Below, piece by piece: positions 1 through 6,102 of a stretch of 33,442 bases of DNA. Origin of the DNA: a bacterium (GTDB lineage Bacteria > Margulisbacteria > Marinamargulisbacteria > SXXA01). The notes under the pieces are model-generated. The model made no database searches. It was not told the DNA's origin and worked only from the letters and a program-made list of their open reading frames with translations. Location: assembly GCA_947465765.1 (NCBI GenBank), contig CANIAP010000012.1, positions 1 through 33,442 of the forward strand. Reading direction: 5' to 3'. Made by a program: the position numbers and the translations under genes. Each line of letters starts with the position of its first letter. Position 1 is the first letter of the stretch.

Positions 1-532
1 CAATCGCCACCGACATCGCCATCGGAAATATAACGGTGGTGACGGAAATGCTTTCTAGGGCCAGTATTGCGACGATGTTGCTCAAAAATAATAGCGCATA
101 CATTGTCATATTTTCGTTAAATGGAGAGTGGTAGGATTTTCGTATTGTGGGTAAAAACCCCAGGATATCTGCAGCGGTTAGAGTAACGACGGTCCAGAGT
201 GGATCGGATGTAATCGCCCACAATGGAATAGTGGAGAGTGCGATTCCCAGAAATAGCCAATCTATTTTGGATATGTGGAGGTCTCCTTTTTTTCGGTAGG
301 CCAGAATGCAGATACCCATGCTAAGAACCCCAGCCACTCCGGTTGGCCATGCGCCAACGCCGGCATGGGCGGCCAGTTGCCCAAAAAATACCAGCGTTGT
401 TGTCAGGCTCCAAATCACCCATGAAAAAACGTGAGGCTGGGTGTGGCCGTTTAGGATCGATCGGATGTAGGGATAAAATCCGATTAAGGTGAGCGCGATG
501 GCCAGAAGACTCAATAAGCTTTTGTGCGCCAA
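1..532 (-). CDS. Multipass membrane protein, PQ-loop-like, partial at window edge
   Basis: An open minus-strand frame runs from a TTG codon at 532 off the left edge of the window, giving at least 177 residues. The TTG lies one base after the TAA stop of the upstream barrel gene, so translational coupling is the likely start mechanism. I see no Shine-Dalgarno sequence. The protein is strongly hydrophobic with about six predicted membrane segments. Two related stretches, GFYPYIRSILNG near residue 17 and GFLPTIRKSYHS near residue 125, look like internal pseudo-repeats of the PQ-loop/SWEET-like kind (proline followed by I-R at a helix end). The function is unknown. A small transporter or sensor is possible, but I infer only membrane location and duplicated topology. 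The C-terminus is outside the window. Confidence 0.6.
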   Translation of the reverse strand, partial: MAHKSLLSLLAIALTLIGFYPYIRSILNGHTQPHVFSWVIWSLTTTLVFFGQLAAHAGVGAWPTGVAGVLSMGICILAYRKKGDLHISKIDWLFLGIALSTIPLWAITSDPLWTVVTLTAADILGFLPTIRKSYHSPFNENMTMYALLFLSNIVAILALESISVTTVIFPMAMSVAI

Positions 533-533
533 T

Positions 534-1325
534 TTAGAAGTAAATACCCGTAATGACGCGGGCTTCAACCGATTCGGCGGAATCCATGACATTGGTTATT
601 TGTTTTAACAGGGTTGCGGTAATTTGAAATTTATCGGTCCCAAAGTGGATGTTTGGGCCAAGAAATAAGGTGGTGGACTGAGCGGATGAATAAAATCCGT
701 TATATTTCGTTGTGCTTTTGCCTTCGATTCCCACTGACAAGGTCGGATCCAGTGGGTAGGCGGCCCCGCCCGTAATTTTGAATACGGAGCTGTGGGTGGT
801 TCCAGAAGCGCTGTATTCCCATTCTTGTTCGGCCACGAGGTTGGTTACGATATGCCATTTTTCATCGATAATACTTTCTAATACGACTTTTCCTTCCAAT
901 TCAAATTCTTTACCACTGTAGGTGGGTTCCAAGTACAGCAATACCCCGATTGGATTTTTATAGGGGCTGAGCATCATTTGTTTTAATTCTACGGACACTC
1001 CATCAAATTTCATGCGATTGCCATTATCCACACTCGTAACGCCATCAGAAAATTCGTTGGTAAAGTTCAGATATAACGCACCGGTGAACGTGTCTGTAAT
1101 TCCGTATTCCACCTCGTGACGAATGTCCCATCGGGCGTATTGTCCCTGATTTTTTCCGGATCGCAGGGTCGCCCATTGTGCCGTTTCTACTCGTCCTTTG
1201 GGGAGTATGGAATCGGCTTGATAGCTGTACCCAAACATTTTTTCGTCGGCGTGAATGCTGATCGCCGCACCACTGATGAGGATCGCTGCAAGTAGGGTCT
1301 TAATGGATTTATTTAGGGGTAACAT
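534..1325 (-). CDS. Outer-membrane beta-barrel protein (DUF6662-like)
   Basis: A 263-residue protein with a clear signal peptide (hydrophobic core at residues 9-24, cleavage near A-D at 26-27). The body alternates short polar and aromatic strands typical of outer-membrane barrels, and it ends in Phe (ITGIYF), the usual final residue recognised by BAM. The N-terminal mature segment (tyrosine-rich, then KGR-E-AQWATLR and an EYGITD turn) resembles, from memory, the DUF6662 family of barrel proteins; this is not verified. The start is supported by GAGGA eight bases upstream. It is transcribed divergently from the FMN-binding/ApbE/cytochrome operon. That suggests, without proving, a shared role at the cell envelope. 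The downstream membrane gene follows directly. Confidence 0.65.
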   Translation of the reverse strand: MLPLNKSIKTLLAAILISGAAISIHADEKMFGYSYQADSILPKGRVETAQWATLRSGKNQGQYARWDIRHEVEYGITDTFTGALYLNFTNEFSDGVTSVDNGNRMKFDGVSVELKQMMLSPYKNPIGVLLYLEPTYSGKEFELEGKVVLESIIDEKWHIVTNLVAEQEWEYSASGTTHSSVFKITGGAAYPLDPTLSVGIEGKSTTKYNGFYSSAQSTTLFLGPNIHFGTDKFQITATLLKQITNVMDSAESVEARVITGIYF

Positions 1326-1351
1326 GGCTTCCTCGTTATGTTTGTTTTTGA

Positions 1352-1366
1352 TACTGAGGCTCAGTA
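1352..1366. promoter_or_regulatory. 15-bp perfect palindrome between divergent genes
   Basis: TACTGAGGCTCAGTA is a perfect palindrome around the central G at 1359. It sits in the divergent intergenic region, 27 bases upstream of the barrel gene start and 31 bases upstream of the -35 box of the opposite promoter. A half-site-like CTCAGT recurs at 1424-1429. The geometry fits an operator for a dimeric regulator, but no regulator is encoded nearby. Confidence 0.35.
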
Positions 1367-1396
1367 CTTTTGATATTATGTCTCATAGTTTTAAAG

Positions 1397-1425
1397 TTGA
1401 CCATAGCGAGCTCTATATTTATACT
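1397..1425 (+). promoter_or_regulatory. Promoter of the FMN-binding/apbE/cytochrome operon
   Basis: TTGACC at 1397-1402 and TATACT at 1420-1425 are separated by 17 bases. Each hexamer matches the sigma-70 consensus at five of six positions. Transcription would start near 1432, about 34 bases ahead of the preferred ATG at 1466. This is one of the best consensus promoters in the window. Confidence 0.65.
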
Positions 1426-1465
1426 CAGTCTCAACTTTTGAGTGGGAATAGAGGCTATTTTGGGT

Positions 1466-2008
1466 ATGGATAATCGATTGTTTTGGTTGGTACCTGTGGT
1501 CTTAGTGGGCAGTGCGAGTGCGTGTTCGGCAACGGAGTATTTAACCGTGGTACAGGCCCAAAAGCTCTGTTTTCCCCACGCCACTCGGTTTAGTGCTGCC
1601 GATGTTACGCTGACCAAAGACCAACGGACTCAAATTGAAAAAAAATCGAGAGTCTCTGTTCGGAGTTCCGACCAAAAAGTGTGGGCGGCTTACACTAAAG
1701 ATACGTTCTTAGGATGGTTTATCGTCGACGAGGTGATCGGGAAGCATGATCTGATTACCTGGTCATTGGCGCTGACTGAGGATGGGCATGTCAAACAAGT
1801 TGAGATTCTAACCTACCGGGAAAACTACGGCAGCGAGATTCGGGATTCCAAGTGGAGAGCGCAGTTTGCTGGGAAAACATCCGCCTCACCGGTGGTGGCG
1901 GATAAGGATATCAAAACCATCAGCGGCGCGACGTTGTCGAGTCGGCATGTCACCGACGGCGTACGGCGACTTCTGGCATTTTATGACATCGTTTTAAGTA
2001 AATCCTGA
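1466..2008 (+). CDS. Exported FMN-binding domain protein (covalent flavin carrier)
   Basis: A 180-residue exported protein with a signal peptide at residues 2-18. The cleavage region is L-V-G-S-A-S-A-C, so either signal peptidase I or a weak lipobox with Cys19 is possible. The C-terminal part carries the FMN_bind signature: after a TISGAT stretch the motif S-G-A-T-L-S-S contains the threonine that ApbE-type enzymes flavinylate in this family. ApbE is encoded immediately downstream, which strongly supports covalent FMN loading. The ATG at 1466 fits the hydrophobic N-terminus. A GTG at 1442 would add eight residues. The likely role is a periplasmic one-electron carrier passing electrons to or from the cytochrome-b-like membrane protein two genes on; this is inferred from domain context. 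Confidence 0.82.
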   Translation: MDNRLFWLVPVVLVGSASACSATEYLTVVQAQKLCFPHATRFSAADVTLTKDQRTQIEKKSRVSVRSSDQKVWAAYTKDTFLGWFIVDEVIGKHDLITWSLALTEDGHVKQVEILTYRENYGSEIRDSKWRAQFAGKTSASPVVADKDIKTISGATLSSRHVTDGVRRLLAFYDIVLSKS

Positions 2009-2009
2009 G

Positions 2010-2696
2010 GTGCGTCGGTGTCGGCCGTTGCTGGGAACATTGGTTGAAATCGAACTCCTTGACGATGACTCCGTGGCGATGGAATCTGCATTTTCGGCGA
2101 TGGTTAACGTCGAGCATCGGATGAATTTTTATAATCCCCAAAGCGAACTTTCAAAACTAAATCGGGGCGCCGTGTCCCAGGCGATATCGGTGAGTTCTGA
2201 ACTACTGGAGGTGCTGGTCCAAGTGCAGTCTCTCTTTGAGCGGACGAGTGGTGTTTTTGACGCCTCAACTAGCTTAACCGACGGCGGGAGTGTCGTCGTA
2301 GATTCTTTAAATCGGACGGTGACATATGAACGACCGTTGCAACTCAATTTGGGGGGCATCGCGAAGGGGTATGCGGTGGATCAGGCAGTGCGTGAGTTAC
2401 AATCGGCCGGGGTCTCTGGTGGCATAGTAAACGCAGGAGGCGATTTGCGTTATTTTGGGGACTATTTCCCGATGGTTTGGGTTAAACACCCGCGCACACA
2501 TGCCCCGATTTTTCCGATTCGGGACCTTCAGGCATCCGCACTTGCGACGTCCTCTCCATCCGACACTATCTCTGTTAGTGTGGGGGCACCCACCTGTATG
2601 ATTGCGGATGCCCTAACCAAGGTTGTCCTCGCGTTGGGCGACGATTCAATTCCGATTTTGGCGCAGTATGACGCCGTGGCGTTTTTTACCTCATGA
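2010..2696 (+). CDS. apbE: FAD:protein FMN transferase, short form
   Basis: A 228-residue ApbE-family protein that transfers FMN from FAD to a threonine of an FMN-binding domain. It starts at GTG 2010, one base after the previous stop, so it is probably translationally coupled. Visible family motifs: a D/M-N-F-Y-NPQSELSKLN block near residues 38-51, LNLGGIAKGYAVDQAV near 116-131, VNAGGDLRYFG near 140-150, and ADALTKVVLALG near the C-terminus. It is shorter than typical ApbE (about 300-350 residues). The usual TSG...HIIDP region is altered to ATSSPSD without the conserved His-Ile-x-Asp-Pro. No signal peptide is evident, so it either acts in the cytoplasm before export or uses an unrecognised export route. 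Its neighbour is the obvious substrate. Confidence 0.85.
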   Translation: MRRCRPLLGTLVEIELLDDDSVAMESAFSAMVNVEHRMNFYNPQSELSKLNRGAVSQAISVSSELLEVLVQVQSLFERTSGVFDASTSLTDGGSVVVDSLNRTVTYERPLQLNLGGIAKGYAVDQAVRELQSAGVSGGIVNAGGDLRYFGDYFPMVWVKHPRTHAPIFPIRDLQASALATSSPSDTISVSVGAPTCMIADALTKVVLALGDDSIPILAQYDAVAFFTS

Positions 2697-3076
2697 AAAA
2701 TAAACTTAAATTCAAACCGGTTCTTAAATGGATTTTTTATTGCACGTTCGGTGCGTTGTTTATCACCGGGGTGGTGCGGTTGTTTCAACCGCTGTCGTGG
2801 GTGATGAAAGTTCACGGCGCGGCAGCGATGGTGGCTTTAATGACGTTGGGCTCGCTGATTCCGACCCATATCAGTCGGGGTTGGGCGAATAAAAAAAATC
2901 GATGGGGTGGAATCGTGATGATCGGAACCTGTGCGGTGTTAGTGGTTACAGGATACGGTCTTTATTATTTTGGAGGGGAAATCGTGCGGTCCACCACGAG
3001 TTGGATTCACAGTATCGTTGGGTGTTTATTCCCGCTCATTCTCGTGGGCCATATTTGGGCCGGTCGGAAAAAATAG
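2693..3076 (+). CDS. Four-helix cytochrome-b-like membrane protein (DUF4405-like)
   Basis: A 127-residue protein whose ATG overlaps the apbE stop as ATGA. Four hydrophobic helices are visible at about residues 12-30, 40-58, 73-90 and 102-120. Four histidines lie in or near membrane segments (VHGA, PTHIS, SWIHS, VGHIW). They are placed as expected for two bis-His b-type haems in small DUF4405/cytochrome b561-like proteins. In the operon it would connect the quinone pool to the flavinylated carrier. Haem binding is inferred from the histidine pattern, not shown. It is the last gene of the module. The next gene is convergent, after 53 bases with no obvious strong terminator. Confidence 0.7.
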   Translation: MKNKLKFKPVLKWIFYCTFGALFITGVVRLFQPLSWVMKVHGAAAMVALMTLGSLIPTHISRGWANKKNRWGGIVMIGTCAVLVVTGYGLYYFGGEIVRSTTSWIHSIVGCLFPLILVGHIWAGRKK

Positions 3077-3129
3077 AGTCTCAGGTCATGGTCGCGCATT
3101 CTTTTGTTTTTGAGGGTCTATCGATCCGG

Positions 3130-3981
3130 CTATTTGGGGGGATGAATGTCGTTGTTGAGCGTATCCAAATACCGTCGAATATCAGGGTAATTTGGGTTTA
3201 ACTTCAATGCTTTTTCCCAGGCCAGACGGGCGTTTGAAAAATCCCCGATCTTGTAATAAATCGAACCTAATCGCACATAAATATAGGGAAATTTGGGGAG
3301 GATTTCAGCGGCTTTTTTGTAGGAAATAAGGGCGTGTTGAAAATCATTTTTATAATAATAATCCGTCCCCAACTGCATCAGTAATATGGCGGAGGAAGTT
3401 TCTTTGAAAATGGTTTCCTGTTCAGTGATCGGGAGGGTCGACGGTTTCCATCCCATGCGGGTGTATTCAAATTGGAGTGCTTTGGTGCTGGCGTCGACGA
3501 GCTCCTGATTTTCTTTGGTTTTGGTTTGATTGAGAATTTGGGCGACGATCAGTGGATTATCGGCACTCTTGGCGTGACTCAGCGTCGGTCGACTTGAACT
3601 ATCGCTTTTAAAAATTCTTAAATATTTTTTGATGGATTTTCCGATATTATTTGTGGCGACAATCATGAAGGGGTTGAGGCTGGGTTTTAAAGGTATCCCT
3701 TTATAAAAATAGCCGTTTTTTTGATTGTAGTCCGTTGGGTTATTGATCTGAATTAAACTGGGGTATGGGGCATAACTGGGGCTGTAAACGAACTTATCTG
3801 TCGTCGGAATGACCGTGTTTGCGGTGCCGGAGTTGGGGCTAACAGAAATTAATCTGAGAATTTTGGGTAAGACGGGTGGATTGAGTTCGATAGGCGCGTT
3901 TTGAGAAAAGAGGGGTAACGAAAATCTAAAAAAGAGGCACCCTGCGAAAATTCCGTTAAATACCCAATTTGAGCGTGACAT
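3130..3981 (-). CDS. Exported TPR protein divergent from the pilus operon
   Basis: The preferred ATG at 3981 gives 283 residues with a signal peptide (NWVFNGIFAGCLFF then LFSQ-N). A longer TTG-started frame exists to 4065 but would bury the signal peptide. The middle part has an Ig-like or beta-sandwich feel around residues 80-130. The C-terminal ~110 residues carry two TPR units ending in a GSIYYKIGDFSNARLAWEKA block. The same block (LGS-x-YYK-x-x-D-x-x-x-A-x-x-x-W-x-K) ends the two barrel-plus-TPR proteins of the facing operon. The three are therefore paralogous at their C-termini, and this gene very likely belongs to the same surface system. It has no Shine-Dalgarno site but a TATAAT just upstream. 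Its precise role is unknown; a periplasmic assembly scaffold is plausible. Confidence 0.7.
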   Translation of the reverse strand: MSRSNWVFNGIFAGCLFFRFSLPLFSQNAPIELNPPVLPKILRLISVSPNSGTANTVIPTTDKFVYSPSYAPYPSLIQINNPTDYNQKNGYFYKGIPLKPSLNPFMIVATNNIGKSIKKYLRIFKSDSSSRPTLSHAKSADNPLIVAQILNQTKTKENQELVDASTKALQFEYTRMGWKPSTLPITEQETIFKETSSAILLMQLGTDYYYKNDFQHALISYKKAAEILPKFPYIYVRLGSIYYKIGDFSNARLAWEKALKLNPNYPDIRRYLDTLNNDIHPPK

Positions 3982-4245
3982 TAAGCTCAAATTATACGGT
4001 TTTAGGCGGGGATACACAACGTGAGCTGTCGGTGAGGTGAATAGCCACAACAGACACTCGCTCAAAATATAGATGTTTGAATCGATTATAAACGGTGAAC
4101 CTTAACTTCCTGTGGGTATCGATGACATAGTCAGAATAGAGAGGGGGATTGCATCAAAATTATTTTTTGTTATCGATTTGGGTTTGGGGTCTTTTTTTTG
4201 GGATGAGAGGCTCTATCGAGTGTCTCATAAATAAGGGGGGGTACT
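3982..4245. promoter_or_regulatory. Divergent control region and leader of the pilus operon
   Basis: This 264-base gap separates the divergent TPR gene from the first pilin gene. On the plus strand a weak promoter candidate is TTGCAT (4149-4154) with TATCGA (4171-4176). The predicted leader contains an imperfect hairpin, GAGAGGCTC (4205-4213) with GAGTGTCTC (4218-4226), around a TATC loop. A run of seven G (4235-4241) serves as the Shine-Dalgarno four bases before the ATG at 4246. I see no strong regulator operator. Confidence 0.4.
3991..4019 (-). promoter_or_regulatory. Promoter with perfect TATAAT, predicted leaderless
   Basis: On the minus strand TTGTGT (4019-4014) is followed after 17 bases by a perfect TATAAT (3996-3991). 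The ATG at 3981 begins only nine bases after the -10 box. The expected transcription start therefore falls at or within a few bases of the initiator codon, and no Shine-Dalgarno is present. Confidence 0.55.
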
Positions 4246-4824
4246 ATGAAAATGTTTAATGGTTCATGTTTGGCATTGGGGGTGGTGTTGGGACTGGCTA
4301 TTCCTGTAATGGCGTCGGCGACTGGTAACGATTCGTTTTCAGGGGTTGTTCCTGTTATAAACGAAATCGTTGTGACCGATATGGGTGGGACTTTGGATAA
4401 TCTCCATACGACAGCCCTGTCGGGAGTAACGGTGACTAAGTACAAGGTGTCCAACAACTATTCGCTTGGATTTAGGGTCACCTTTGCCAGCAACAATTTG
4501 GGCAAGTTGATTCGGCTAGCCTCTGATGGTACCTACGTCACTAGTCCCACAGATGCGGGTAACTTTGTGGCCTATACCGTAACGACTGCGGCCAGTAGTG
4601 CCGACAATTCGGATGCTTCGGCCAACTTTTTGGGGACAACTGAAGCAGGTCCATTAACTGCCCAGTCTTTATCTAGTAACGTAAACCTGAATTACATCAC
4701 CGCTATTGTGACGGCGACGAAGGACTACAATTATCTGCTCAAGATCAACACAGCTATAAAGCCCCAGTTATTCCGTGGCACTTTCAAAGACACGGTAACT
4801 ATTACGATTGCCGACACAATATAG
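4246..4824 (+). CDS. Pilin-like structural subunit 1 (spore-coat-U/fimbrial type)
   Basis: A 192-residue secreted protein with signal peptide residues 1-25 (cleavage near ASA-TG). The mature part is Thr/Ser/Asn/Val-rich beta-strand sequence with no cysteines. It ends in RGTFKDTVTITIADTI, which matches the G-x-[FY]-x-D-x-V-x-[VI] last-strand signature of spore-coat-U and related fimbrial subunits. Being first in the operon with a G-rich ribosome site and a downstream stable hairpin suggests it is the abundant major subunit; this is inference. The residues after the signal peptide (GVVPVINEIVV) alternate hydrophobics and could be the donor strand. Together with the next gene it forms a pair of related subunits. 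Confidence 0.72.
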   Translation: MKMFNGSCLALGVVLGLAIPVMASATGNDSFSGVVPVINEIVVTDMGGTLDNLHTTALSGVTVTKYKVSNNYSLGFRVTFASNNLGKLIRLASDGTYVTSPTDAGNFVAYTVTTAASSADNSDASANFLGTTEAGPLTAQSLSSNVNLNYITAIVTATKDYNYLLKINTAIKPQLFRGTFKDTVTITIADTI

Positions 4825-4851
4825 GGACCGTTTTTGGTCGGTATTGGAGGG

Positions 4852-4867
4852 GGGGCCACTGGGCCCC
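4852..4867 (+). terminator. GC-rich hairpin between the two pilin genes
   Basis: GGGGCC (4852-4857), loop ACTG, GGCCCC (4862-4867): six consecutive G-C pairs, 27 bases after the first pilin stop. No U-tract follows, so it is more likely a 3'-end stabiliser or partial attenuator setting a high major-to-minor subunit ratio than a full terminator. Confidence 0.45.
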
Positions 4868-4901
4868 ACTCGGCCACTTCGAAAAATCCAAGGAGAAATT
4901 T

Positions 4902-5426
4902 GTGATCGTTAAATGGAGGAATTTTAATCTTTGGATCCTGGTGGCGGGGTCGCTATGGGGGGGCGCTGCTGCGGTGTGTCAGGCAACAGGTCTGCCGACG
5001 GTAACAGTCAATGATTTGGCGGGAGGTGTTATTAACTTTTCGAACTTACAGTCCAGCCCGTTGCAAACGACGATTTTAAAATATGGGGTGACGTCGGAGA
5101 GTAATTCTGGATTTTTGGTCACGGTGTCGAGCGCCAATGGGGGCAAGTTGCGACGGGAGGGCGGTACTCATGATCTTCCAGGGAATACGTTGACTTATAC
5201 CGTGACCACCGAGGCGGACACGACGATTTCCGGAAGTGCTTGGGTGGAACCGACCCAGTTGTCGAACATCAGCTTAACGACGGATCGGGTATTGCAATTT
5301 TCAACGAGTACTCAGCTTATTCCGACGGGGTTTCTGTATAAATTAAAGGCCAATTTTCCGGTCAATAAACAGCTTTTTCGTGGAACGTTTTCTGACACTA
5401 TTTCGATCTCAATATCGGATTTATAG
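4902..5426 (+). CDS. Pilin-like structural subunit 2
   Basis: A 174-residue protein starting at GTG 4902 with AAGGAGA (4890-4896) upstream. Signal peptide residues run to about 29 (CQATG). The mature part has the same build as the preceding subunit: a GVTSESNSGFLVTVSSANGGKLRR segment parallels the first pilin's SNNYSLGFRVTFASNNLGKLIRL, a TYTVTTEA strand parallels AYTVTTAA, and it ends in LFRGTFSDTISISISDL. The two are clearly paralogues and probably arose by gene duplication. By analogy with fimbrial operons this could be a minor or alternative subunit. A G7 run at 4957-4963 lies in the signal-peptide codons and is a potential slippage site. Confidence 0.72.
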   Translation: MIVKWRNFNLWILVAGSLWGGAAAVCQATGLPTVTVNDLAGGVINFSNLQSSPLQTTILKYGVTSESNSGFLVTVSSANGGKLRREGGTHDLPGNTLTYTVTTEADTTISGSAWVEPTQLSNISLTTDRVLQFSTSTQLIPTGFLYKLKANFPVNKQLFRGTFSDTISISISDL

Positions 5427-5469
5427 CGGCTAATCGGTCTGGGGTTCTTTTAAATTTGAGGAGCGCTTT

Positions 5470-5871
5470 GTGAATAATCAGGGTGAAAAACGACAATTAA
5501 ACAAGGATGCGTTAGAAAAAGTGGCGATTTTGCTGCTTTATTTGGAATCGATCAAGCCAACGGTCACCCATGCATTTTTTAAGGCGATTGGGGAAACCCA
5601 TAGTCGCGTCATCCTCAATACCATGGCGCAGCTGGGCCAAGTGCCCCAACAGACGGTGACTACAACACTTCGGGATTTTCTTGAATTTCTGGTTCGGCAT
5701 CATTCCATTGTCGGAGGAATCAATTTAACTTCAGGTATTTTTCATGATGTATATGGAATGGATTTGGTGAATACGGTAGAAAAAAGAATCGTTACATTCC
5801 CGTGTTTATACTCCGTGGATGACTATCAGCCCTTCAGTTTTATCTCTAAATCATCGGTCCGGCCCCTATAA
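5470..5871 (+). CDS. Stand-alone FliG N-terminal-domain protein
   Basis: A 133-residue cytoplasmic protein (no signal peptide) starting at GTG 5470 with GAGGAG at 5458-5463. Residues 14-107 read like the FliG N-terminal domain: LEKVAILLLYLE (FliG K-A-A-I/V-L-L-L-L-G), MAQLGQVP (FliG I-A-x-L-G-x-V), LRDFLEFL (FliG L-x-E-F-L-x-L), then a GG turn and FHDVYGMDLVNTVEKRI, like FliG's E-K-A-x-G-x-x-x-A-x-x-x-I-x-x-L. In flagella this domain binds the C-terminal helix of FliF. The FliG middle domain (EHPQ motif) and the charged torque domain are entirely absent. A FliF-like protein is encoded at the end of the same operon. I infer an MS-ring-binding adaptor that cannot form a normal torque ring. Confidence 0.75.
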   Translation: MNNQGEKRQLNKDALEKVAILLLYLESIKPTVTHAFFKAIGETHSRVILNTMAQLGQVPQQTVTTTLRDFLEFLVRHHSIVGGINLTSGIFHDVYGMDLVNTVEKRIVTFPCLYSVDDYQPFSFISKSSVRPL

Positions 5872-5896
5872 ATTAACCATAAATTGGAGGTGAGTC

Positions 5897-6028
5897 ATGA
5901 ATGCTAATAAGATGAGTGAATTTAGTTTGTTCATGAGCGACTCGGTTCACCTTGATTTTTGGAGTGATTTTTCATTGTCACAGTTGGGGTGTTACACTGA
6001 AATCGACTGTCATGGGGGGCTGTTTTAG
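5897..6028 (+). CDS. Small 43-residue protein in the pilus operon
   Basis: An ATG at 5897 is preceded by GGAGG at 5886-5890, the cleanest Shine-Dalgarno in the operon, and opens a 43-codon frame to TAG at 6026-6028. The product starts MNANKMSEFSLFMSD, is mildly acidic and hydrophobic, and has two Cys near the C-terminus but no signal peptide or membrane helix. I do not recognise it. The strong ribosome site in a spot otherwise lacking a gene supports translation. It could be a small cytoplasmic partner of the FliG_N protein, or the remnant of a longer gene. Confidence 0.45.
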   Translation: MNANKMSEFSLFMSDSVHLDFWSDFSLSQLGCYTEIDCHGGLF

Positions 6029-6102
6029 TGGAGATTGATATAAAAGTGATCTCGGTATTGTCCAATTTTGTGACCTGTTTCCGGATTGACGCGGCCGCAT
6101 GA
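6028..6102 (+). CDS. Possible 24-residue coupled ORF
   Basis: A GTG at 6028 overlaps the previous TAG and opens 24 codons ending in a TGA that overlaps the next gene's ATG (ATGA, 6099-6102). It has no convincing ribosome site. It may serve only to couple translation of the next gene, which itself lacks a Shine-Dalgarno, or it may be a frameshifted continuation of the 43-residue gene. Confidence 0.25.
   Translation: MEIDIKVISVLSNFVTCFRIDAAA

Noticed and set aside
4105-4245. CRISPR or other repeat array in the pilus control region
   Set aside because: Only short G/T runs and one imperfect hairpin are present; there is no regularly spaced repeat.
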